A DNA stretch of 11,740 nt from Thermoleophilia bacterium (GTDB lineage Bacteria > Actinomycetota > Thermoleophilia > Gaiellales > SKUG01). Below, in pieces: positions 1 to 6,400 of this stretch. The stretch spans positions 1 to 11,740 of the forward strand of contig JAOPYW010000139.1 of the NCBI GenBank assembly GCA_025964405.1, written 5' to 3'. Within the stretch, counting starts at the first letter, position 1; every line of letters starts with the position of its first letter. The position numbers were made by a program, and so were the translations under genes. Under the pieces are notes generated by a model. That model did no database searches, was not told the DNA's origin, and saw only the letters and a list, made by a program, of their open reading frames with translations.

Positions 1-1
1 G

Positions 2-229
2 TGCGACACGCTCCCCGGCAGCGTGATGAGCGACTGCCTGTCGGGCTCGATCATGGAGATCAACTTCGCCAACCAGTCGATCCGCAACCGCATGAAGCGC
101 AACGACCCCAACCTCGGGCCGACGCACGAGGTGAGCTGCAGCATGGTGGCCGCCGACCAGAAGAACTGGTGCCGCGCGTTCGTCGCCAAGGGCGTGCTGC
201 TGGTGACCGAGCTGCGCACGGTCGGCTGA
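2..229 (+). CDS. C-terminal fragment of an unknown protein (5' end outside window)
   Basis: An open frame runs from the left edge to a TGA at 227-229 and gives the last 75 residues of a protein whose start lies outside the window. The frame is preferred over the overlapping frames because its third codon positions are mostly G/C and its composition is that of a normal folded protein (for example VSCSMVAADQKNW and GVLLVTELRTVG). Four cysteines stand at fragment residues 1, 12, 46 and 57, giving two C-x10-C pairs 33 residues apart. This would suit disulfides in an exported protein or a metal site, but nothing here decides between them. I do not recognise the family. The gene converges on the nucleoside phosphorylase gene, with 21 bases between the two stop codons. 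Confidence 0.7.
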   Translation, partial: CDTLPGSVMSDCLSGSIMEINFANQSIRNRMKRNDPNLGPTHEVSCSMVAADQKNWCRAFVAKGVLLVTELRTVG

Positions 230-242
230 CGATCGAGCCGAC
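221..242. terminator. Candidate bidirectional terminator hairpin between convergent genes
   Basis: GTCGGCT at 221-227 and AGCCGAC at 236-242 form a perfect 7-bp stem around an 8-base loop. The hairpin overlaps the stop codon of the plus-strand gene and lies just beyond the stop of the minus-strand gene ending at 251, so it could serve both. No T-tract follows on either strand, which is common for hairpin terminators in high-GC actinobacteria. Position supports the call; the stem is short. Confidence 0.45.
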
Positions 243-250
243 GCGGTCGG

Positions 251-1027
251 TCAGGCGAGCACGGCGAGCGCGACGTCGAACGCCCGCTCCAGTGCCGCGC
301 CGACCACCTCGCCGTGGAACGCCGGCACCCACGTGCCGTCGAGCGTGCTGATGATGTCACTCACCACGAGCAACGAGGCGACCTGCGCGCCCCGCACCTC
401 GCCGACGGCGAACACGGCGGAGGCCTCCATCTCGACGACGTCGACACCGGCCGCGACGTGCGCGCGCACCTCGTCGGCGGTTTCACGGTAGATGGCGTCG
501 GTGGTCCAGGTCGCGGTGCGGTGGTGGGCGGTGCCGCGCGCGTCGAGCTCCCCCGCGAGCGCGGCCGTCAGCTGCGCATCGGGCAGCGCAGGGCGATCAT
601 CCGGCAGGTAGTGGTGCGAGGTGCCGTCGTCGCGCACGGCGCGCTCGACGAGCACGAGGTCGCCCGGCGCCAGGTGCTGCGCCATGCCGCCGCACGTGCC
701 GACCGACACCACGCGGCGGCAGCCGAGGGCGATGAGGTCTTCGAGCATGACCGCGGCGACCGGTGCGCCGATGCCGAAGTCGGAGACGAGCGCGACCCTG
801 CCCCCGGTCGACTCGAGCAGGTGCGTGTCGCCGAAGAAGCCCGGGATGGTCATGGCTGGTCGCGCGGAGAGCAGCTGCTGGGCGAGCCCGCGGTGGTAGC
901 TGAGGATCGCGGCGCTCGGCGGAGGCACCGTCGCGTACGCGCCCGTGGCAGCTCCGTGTGCGGCCAGCACGTCAGGGCTCACGATGCCGGGGCGCCCGTG
1001 CTTGGTCGGGTCGAGCGGGACGGGCAT
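251..1027 (-). CDS. Nucleoside phosphorylase (PNP/UDP phosphorylase family)
   Basis: The 258-residue protein belongs to the PNP_UDP_1 family of cytosolic nucleoside phosphorylases, which split nucleosides with phosphate into free base and ribose-1-phosphate for salvage. Visible hallmarks, in order, are the glycine-rich segment VVSVGTCGG (residues 106-114, base/phosphate site), TTDAIYRET (175-183), the ribose-binding VVEMEASAVF (197-206) with the Glu-Met-Glu signature, and VVSD with Asp224 in the position of the usual catalytic acid. The length is normal for the family. A uridine phosphorylase-like enzyme is the likeliest reading, but purine nucleoside or methylthioadenosine specificity cannot be excluded by eye. 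The ATG at 1025-1027 overlaps the TGA of the upstream DsbA-like gene by one base, and I see no Shine-Dalgarno sequence before it, so translation is probably coupled to that gene by reinitiation. Confidence 0.9.
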   Translation of the reverse strand: MPVPLDPTKHGRPGIVSPDVLAAHGAATGAYATVPPPSAAILSYHRGLAQQLLSARPAMTIPGFFGDTHLLESTGGRVALVSDFGIGAPVAAVMLEDLIALGCRRVVSVGTCGGMAQHLAPGDLVLVERAVRDDGTSHHYLPDDRPALPDAQLTAALAGELDARGTAHHRTATWTTDAIYRETADEVRAHVAAGVDVVEMEASAVFAVGEVRGAQVASLLVVSDIISTLDGTWVPAFHGEVVGAALERAFDVALAVLA

Positions 1028-1806
1028 CAGTGGGCGCCGTGGAAGTGCCCGTCGCCGTGGTCGTGCATGTGGCCGTGCCCCTGGACGTCGCCTTCCTGGT
1101 CCTCGGCGAGTTCGTCGAGGTTGGCGCGGCGCTGGGCTGCCTCGCCGAGGAACTTGGCCAGCGCGTCGGGCGGCACGGCGCCGGGCACGAGCAGGGCGCG
1201 GTCGGCGACGAAGGCGGGCACCGCGGTGATGCCGAGCTCCTGGGAGAGGGCGATGTCCTCGCGCACCTCTTCGGTGACGGATTCGTCGCGCTCGGCGTCC
1301 CAGAGGATCTTCGCGGTGAGTTCGGGGTCGATCACGGCGCGCAGGGTCACCTCACGGAGGCGCTCCGGGTCACCGATGTCGATGCCCTCCTCGAAGTTCG
1401 CGACGAACAGCGCGTCGACGACCGCATCCTGCACGCCGTGCCGCGCGGCGGCCTTGGAGATGCGGTGGGCGCGGAAGGTGTTGGCGATCGTGTGCTGCCG
1501 ATCGAAGCGGAACTCGATGCCGAGCTCCTCGCCGAGCAGTGTCAGTCGCTCCTGGCCCTCCTCGATGCGCTTCACGTCGTCACCGAAGCGCTGCGTGAAA
1601 TAGGCGTCGCGCTCGACGCCTTCGATCGGGATGGTCGGATCGAGCTGGTAGGCGCGCCACGTCACGTCGGGTCGCTCGCGCGGGTCGAGGTCCTGCAGCG
1701 CAACCGCGAGGTTGCGGCGCCCCACGAAGCACCACGGGCAGGCCACGTCGCTCCACACCTCGAGCTGGACGCGTTCGATCTCGGTCTCTAGGGCTTCGTT
1801 CGTCAT
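1027..1806 (-). CDS. DsbA/FrnE-family thioredoxin-fold oxidoreductase with His-rich tail
   Basis: A 259-residue protein of the DsbA-like family that includes FrnE and 2-hydroxychromene-2-carboxylate isomerases. A beta strand (VQLEVWSDV) leads into the active-site CPWC (Cys23, Cys26), which favours the redox-active FrnE branch over the isomerases. The helical insertion domain follows, and the cis-proline segment GITAVPAF places Pro197 opposite the active site. No signal peptide is visible, so it should act in the cytoplasm. The last 16 residues (244-259) contain seven histidines and end the protein as a probable metal-binding tail. The open frame continues upstream to 1923, but that stretch is arginine- and proline-rich without family similarity. 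The ATG at 1804-1806 gives the usual short N-terminus and is chosen as the start. It is the first gene of a two-gene unit with the nucleoside phosphorylase. Confidence 0.9.
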   Translation of the reverse strand: MTNEALETEIERVQLEVWSDVACPWCFVGRRNLAVALQDLDPRERPDVTWRAYQLDPTIPIEGVERDAYFTQRFGDDVKRIEEGQERLTLLGEELGIEFRFDRQHTIANTFRAHRISKAAARHGVQDAVVDALFVANFEEGIDIGDPERLREVTLRAVIDPELTAKILWDAERDESVTEEVREDIALSQELGITAVPAFVADRALLVPGAVPPDALAKFLGEAAQRRANLDELAEDQEGDVQGHGHMHDHGDGHFHGAH

Positions 1807-1813
1807 GCGGCGT

Positions 1814-1819
1814 ATCGTA
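1814..1819 (-). promoter_or_regulatory. Possible -10 element for a leaderless dsbA-like/phosphorylase transcript
   Basis: On the minus strand TACGAT (TANNNT pattern) lies seven bases before the chosen ATG of the DsbA-like gene. That spacing would put the transcription start at or next to the A of the ATG. I see no Shine-Dalgarno sequence before this start, and leaderless mRNAs are frequent in actinobacteria. No convincing -35 box is present 16-18 bases upstream, so this is only suggestive. Confidence 0.3.
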
Positions 1820-2053
1820 TCGCGTGCTCCCGGTGACGGGTGCGACGGGCGGCGCTGCAACAGGCAGCTAGGACGCGCCCTCACGAGCGCGCCGGACGCC
1901 GACGGCTCGTCATCCGGCCGCATCGATCGCGCAGAGGCGCCTCGATCGTCAGCGGGCCGACCTCACCGGTCGTCATCCTGCCGCGGCGCTGCTCTGCATC
2001 CCCCTGTTCTACACGAAGGGCCGACTACGACACCCCCACGTGGCGGCGAGCCG
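1820..2053. other. Intergenic region upstream of the DsbA-like gene
   Basis: Between the hairpin that closes the 315-residue gene and the start of the DsbA-like gene lie about 230 bases with no frame I consider coding. Open frames crossing it are rich in Arg, Ser and Pro and lack family similarity. It includes a 10-bp palindrome GAGGCGCCTC at 1934-1943. The promoter of the downstream pair should lie here, but beyond the weak -10 noted separately nothing stands out. Confidence 0.5.
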
Positions 2054-2076
2054 CTGAGCGCATCCCGTGCGCTCAG
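2054..2076 (-). terminator. Terminator hairpin overlapping the stop codon of the 315-residue gene
   Basis: CTGAGCGCA at 2054-2062 and TGCGCTCAG at 2068-2076 form a perfect 9-bp inverted repeat with a 5-base loop. The TGA stop of the minus-strand gene (2073-2075) lies inside the stem. No T-tract follows. The perfect pairing and placement make intrinsic termination likely. Because it is symmetrical, it might also act on plus-strand transcription. Confidence 0.6.
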
Positions 2077-3020
2077 GCGCTCGGCGTGGGCTTTGCGTAG
2101 ACCGGCGAGTCGAGCAGGTTCACCACGGGGATCCCGTACACCTTCGCTGCGCTCTCGACGGCCCACAGCTCCTCCTGCGTCGCGCCGGACGTGACGCGTA
2201 TCTCCTGGACGTCGGTCGGCCGCACGCGCCCGTAGATCTGCATCTCGGGCAGGGGCGGCGCCGCGTAGGTGCCATCGGTGCCGCGCGTGGCGCGACGCAG
2301 CGCCTGATAGACCTCGCCGCGTCCGGTGTCGGCGTCGTACACGGCGGAGCCGATTGCCGGATCCGCAACGATCCGCCGTACGTAGTGGGCGTTCGGGGCA
2401 TCTTCGCCGTTCGCGCGGCGCAGCATCGCGCCCGCGACCGCATCGGGGATCCCCTCGACCGGCTGGAGGCGCGCCGCGCTCGCCGAATCCTCGTCACTGT
2501 AGGTGGCCCGCTTCATCACGTCCGGCTTGAGCACCATCGCGATCGGACCGTAGTTCGGCTGACCGCCGTCGTAGGTCGCACCCGTGCTGGGCTCGACCAC
2601 CGTGTCGGAGAAATGGAGCATCGCGTAGGTGACAGGTACGTCCTGTTCCCCTTCGGCACGAATACCGAGCCGGTACTCGTCCTGCGGCACCGTGTGCGAC
2701 CCACCCCAGCGGATGCCCTCGTTGCCTTCGAGCATCCGAAGGGCACTGCTCACCGACCGGTTCGTGATGGGGGCCACCTGTGAGCCGGTGATGTCGCTCG
2801 TGAGGAGACCGGAGATCGCCGTCTCGATCCGATCGGCCTGTGCACCGACGAGTTGTTGCTGCACCTCACCGTGCCGCCCCAGCGTCGTCACCGACGGCGG
2901 GCGGCCGGCCTCGCCGTCACGGACGGCCCGCGCACGCTCCACGGCCGGAAACTGCGTCGGGTAGTGCACGCGGGTGGCCGGCGCAGGTGTGTACTGGGGA
3001 GCGCTGGGGGTGATCGTCAT
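2073..3020 (-). CDS. Hypothetical 315-residue protein, solitary gene
   Basis: The frame opens with ATG at 3018-3020 and closes with TGA at 2073-2075. Codon use is typical of the window and residues from about 90 onward read like a folded globular protein. The first 60 residues are rich in Pro, Ala and Arg and probably disordered. There is no signal peptide or membrane segment. Two stretches stand out: residues 157-179, beginning YGPIAMVLKPDV and ending in an acidic TYSDEDS, and residues 258-276, beginning PEMQIYGRV and ending DVQEIRV. This arrangement of a strand with VLKP, a Thr/Asp/Ser turn and a later E-x-Q strand reminds me of ADP-ribosyltransferase-like toxin domains and related DUFs, but I cannot confirm it and assign no function. 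Hairpins on both sides and no adjoining co-directional gene suggest it is transcribed alone. GA-rich bases sit close before the ATG, so the ribosome binding site is poorly spaced. Confidence 0.8.
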   Translation of the reverse strand: MTITPSAPQYTPAPATRVHYPTQFPAVERARAVRDGEAGRPPSVTTLGRHGEVQQQLVGAQADRIETAISGLLTSDITGSQVAPITNRSVSSALRMLEGNEGIRWGGSHTVPQDEYRLGIRAEGEQDVPVTYAMLHFSDTVVEPSTGATYDGGQPNYGPIAMVLKPDVMKRATYSDEDSASAARLQPVEGIPDAVAGAMLRRANGEDAPNAHYVRRIVADPAIGSAVYDADTGRGEVYQALRRATRGTDGTYAAPPLPEMQIYGRVRPTDVQEIRVTSGATQEELWAVESAAKVYGIPVVNLLDSPVYAKPTPSA

Positions 3021-3095
3021 GCCCCTCTGTCGCGCCGCCGCCCCTCAGGCCTGCTCCCTCCCCGACCGATGTGGTCGCCCAGGACGTGATGGTGG

Positions 3096-3128
3096 CCCAC
3101 CCCGCCCCCCGGGGCTCCCGGGCCCCCC
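3096..3128 (-). other. G-rich tract with G-quadruplex pattern upstream of the 315-residue gene
   Basis: Reading the minus strand from 3128 down to 3096 there are five G-runs of 6, 3, 6, 4 and 3 bases, separated by 3, 6, 1 and 1 bases. This meets the usual G3+ N1-7 quadruplex pattern. It lies about 75 bases before the ATG at 3020, so it would be in the 5' leader if transcription starts upstream. The interspersed C-runs could instead pair with the G-runs as hairpins. Confidence 0.5.
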
Positions 3129-3258
3129 GGGCCACCGTCGACCGACGTCGTGGGCACGCTCCGTCCATGACGACGTCGCTCACGCTGAGGTGGAAACAAC
3201 GGGATCGCGACAAGCTTCGAGCGGCAGGGATGCCGATCGAAGCGCCCCGGCGGCGAGC

Positions 3259-3288
3259 AGTATGCGAGCAGGGGCGCGTGCTTGTCGC
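3259..3288 (-). promoter_or_regulatory. Weak promoter candidate for the 315-residue gene
   Basis: On the minus strand GCGACA (3283-3288) and CATACT (3259-3264) each match the -35 and -10 consensus at four of six positions and are separated by 18 bases. Transcription would begin near 3252 and give a leader of about 230 bases that includes the G-rich tract. Matches of this quality occur by chance, so confidence is low. Confidence 0.2.
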
Positions 3289-3350
3289 CGACTCCGTTGG
3301 TTTCCGCCCACCACGCCTCGCCGTAGTCACAGCTCCCCAGCCTCGACACA

Positions 3351-3382
3351 CGAAGGGCCCGACCAGATGGCCGAGCCCTTCG
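3351..3382 (-). terminator. Terminator hairpin of the rpoB-rpoC operon
   Basis: The minus strand from 3382 to 3351 folds into a 14-bp stem closed by the four-base loop ATCT. The outer arms CGAAGGGC (minus strand, 3375-3382) and GCCCTTCG (3351-3358) pair perfectly, and the inner part pairs with two G-U wobbles. It begins 58 bases after the rpoC stop. No T-tract follows (TGTGTCGAGG), as is often seen in high-GC actinobacterial terminators. The length of the stem makes this the strongest hairpin in the window. Confidence 0.8.
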
Positions 3383-3440
3383 CGATCACGATATGTCAGT
3401 CACCGTCAGGCGCGGAGCCGTCGGGTGACACCCGCGTGGC

Positions 3441-6400
3441 CTAGAGGCCGAACGGGTTGTCGAGGTCCGGGTTCGGAACCGACACGCCGACACGATCGTC
3501 GTCGCTGGTACCGAGGTCGAGACCCGACAGGAACTGCTCGGCCTCGTAGAACGTGCGCGGGCGCTCCGCAGGACCGAACTTGAGGTCCTGGTAGCGGCTG
3601 AGGCCGGTCGCTGCCGGAATCAGCTTGCCGATGATGACGTTCTCCTTGAGGCCGACGAGGTTGTCGACGCGACCTTCGAGCGCAGCGTCCGTGAGCACCT
3701 TGGTGGTCTCCTGGAACGATGCGGCCGAGAGGAACGAATCGGTTGCGAGCGATGCCTTGGTGATACCGAGGATCACCGGCTCGAACACGATCTGTGCCTT
3801 GGTCTTGAGCTTGCCCATGCGAACGTTCTCGCGGAGCACCTTGTGCGCATCGGCCAGCTCGCCCGGCAGCCACAGCTCACTGCCACCGGCAGTGATGACG
3901 CGAACGCGCTTGAGCATCTGGCGGATGATGAGCTCGAGGTGCTTGTCGTGGATCTCGACGCCCTGTGACTGGTAGACCCGCTGCACTTCGGCAACGAGGT
4001 ACGAGGCACATTCGTAGGCACCGCGCAGGCGGAGCAGGTCCGCAGGGTTCTGCGAGCCTTCCGTCAGCGGGAGGCCGATCTCGGTCTCCTGTCCGTCCTC
4101 GACGATGATGCGGCGACCACGCTCGATCTCGATCGCCCACGTGTCAGCTTCGTCCCATGCCTTCGGGAGCTTCTTCGGGGTGATCGTCACGCGCGTGCTT
4201 CGCTCGAGCGGCTCGAGGTGGATGATGCCGCCGGCCTTGTAGGCGTCGACGAGCTCGTCCTCGGGGTCGAACAGCTCCGCTGCACCCTTCGGGTTACGTG
4301 CCTCGAAGATCTCGACGACACGCGGCAGGCCGGTGGTGATGTCACCGCCGGCGACGCCGCCCGTGTGGAACGTACGCATCGTGAGCTGGGTACCCGGCTC
4401 GCCGATCGACTGTGCCGCGATGATGCCTGCGACGTCGCCGAGCTCGGCCATGCGACCGTCGGCAAGTGAACGCCCGTAACAGGCCTGGCACATGCCGTGC
4501 TCGGCCTCGCAGTACAGCACCGAACGCAGCGTGGCGAACGGGCGGTTCTTCGGGGCCTTGCCACCGTGGATCGCGACGTAGCGTCGGAGCACGTGGTGGT
4601 TGAGCTCGTCACCGGAGTCAGCGACGATCTCACCGTTCTTGTCGACGAGCGGCTCTGCGAGCACGCGACCGAGCGCATTGACGTTGAAGTCGGTCATCTC
4701 CTCGTCGTTGAACAGGGGCAGCGAGATGTAGCTGGTCGTACCGCAGTCGCGCGTTCGCACGATCACGTCCTGGGCGACGTCGACGAGACGACGCGTCAGG
4801 TAGCCCGAGTCCGCGGTTCGGAGCGCCGTGTCGGCGAGTCCCTTTCGCGCACCATGGGTCGAGATGAAGAACTCGAGGACCGAGAGGCCTTCCATGAAGT
4901 TCGAGCGGATCGGCTGATCGATCGTCTCACCCTTCGGATTGGCCATCAGGCCACGCATGCCGGCGAGCTGCGAGAGCTGCTTCGTCGAACCACGAGCACC
5001 GGAGTCGGCCATCATGTAGATCGGGTTCTGCTTGTCGAGCTCGAGCTTCTCGCCCATGACCTTGGCGACGGCCTCGGTGGTCGTCTCCCAGAGGGACACG
5101 ACGCGATCCTTGCGCTCGCCTTCGGTGATGAGTCCGCGCTCGTACTGCTTGCGGATGAGGTTGGCCTTCTCATCGGTCTCGCCGATGATCGCCCACTTCT
5201 CCTCGGGGATGATGATGTCGTTCTTCGACACCGTGCCGCCCGACTTCTCCGCGTACTCGAAGCCGAGGTCCTTGATCGTGTCGAGCAGCAGCGCGACCGT
5301 CGAGGTACCCCATTGGTCGATCAGCTGGTTGACGTAGACCGTGATCTGCTTCTTGGTCAGCGTCGCGTTCGCGAAGTGGTGGTCGGCGCTGTCGAACACG
5401 TCGAGGGCTTCGCCGAGGCGTCGCTCGATCGCGTCGTGGAACAGCAGTCGACCCGGCGTCGTCACGACCCACTCGCGCACGAGCTCGGTGTCGCGATGAC
5501 GGTCGAGGCGCACCGCGATGGCGTCACGGAGGGCGACCTGGCCGTTGGCGAGTGCATGCTGCACCTCTTCCGCGTTGCCGAAGCGCTGCGGGAGGTTCTC
5601 ACCCTTCTTGTCGGCCTTGACGAGGTCTTCCCACGGCTGACCGATGCGGTCGTCGTCTGCCCACGTCAGGTAGTAGAGACCGAGCACCATGTCCTGCGAC
5701 GGCACGGCAAGCGGGTTGCCGTGCGCCGGGCTCAGGATGTTGTGCGCGGAGAGCATGAGGATGCGGGCTTCTGCCTGCGCCTCAGCACTGAGCGGGAGGT
5801 GGACGGCCATCTGGTCACCGTCGAAGTCGGCGTTGAACGCCGAGCAGACGAGCGGGTGCACCTGGATGGCCTTGCCCTCGACGAGCTTCGGCTCGAAGGC
5901 CTGGATGCCGAGGCGATGCAGCGTGGGTGCGCGGTTGAGCAGCACCGGATGCTCCGAGATGACCTCTTCGAGCACGTCCCAGACTTCCGGGATCTGGCTC
6001 TCGACCATCTTCTTCGCAGCCTTGATGTTCTGCACGCTCTTGCGCTCGACCAGTCGCGCCATGATGAACGGCTTGAACAGCTCGAGGGCCATGAGCTTCG
6101 GCAGGCCACACTGGTGGAGCTTGAGGCTCGGACCCGCGACGATCACGGAACGACCCGAGTAGTCGACGCGCTTGCCGAGGAGGTTCTGGCGGAAACGACC
6201 CTGCTTGCCCTTGAGCATGTCGGAGAGCGACTTGAGCGGCCGGTTGCCCGGGCCCGTCACCGCGCGGCCACGTCGACCGTTGTCGAACAGTGCGTCGACG
6301 GCCTCCTGGAGCATGCGCTTCTCGTTGTTGACGATGATCTCCGGAGCACCGAGGTCAAGCAGGCGCTTGAGGCGGTTGTTGCGGTTGATCACGCGGCGGT

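Larger units (their letters stand above)
3021..3440. other. 420-base intergenic gap between rpoC and the 315-residue gene
   Basis: This gap holds the rpoC terminator hairpin (3351-3382), a weak promoter candidate (3259-3288) and a G-rich tract (3096-3128). The open frames crossing it either run through the terminator or are composed mostly of Arg, Pro and Gly. One minus-strand frame starting at 3349 has about 40 codons with protein-like composition and is discussed under findings. I do not annotate it as a gene. No tRNA or other known RNA gene was recognised. Confidence 0.6.

Noticed and set aside
314..1603. Plus-strand open frame of 429 codons antisense to the phosphorylase and DsbA-like genes
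   Set aside because: Composition is Arg/Ala/His-rich and then Ser/Arg-rich, and both minus-strand genes beneath it have clear family motifs.
1807..1923. N-terminal extension of the DsbA-like protein to a start at 1923
   Set aside because: The 39 extra residues are Arg/Pro/Ser-rich, have no family similarity and do not form a signal peptide. The ATG at 1806 gives the standard length.
1934..1943. Palindrome GAGGCGCCTC as an operator
   Set aside because: A single 10-bp palindrome in GC-rich DNA is expected by chance, and it is more than 120 bases upstream of the start with no repeat of the motif.
2974..3444. Plus-strand open frame of 156 codons across the gap after rpoC
   Set aside because: It overlaps the terminator hairpin and the ends of two minus-strand genes, and its translation is Pro/Arg/Ser-rich low complexity.
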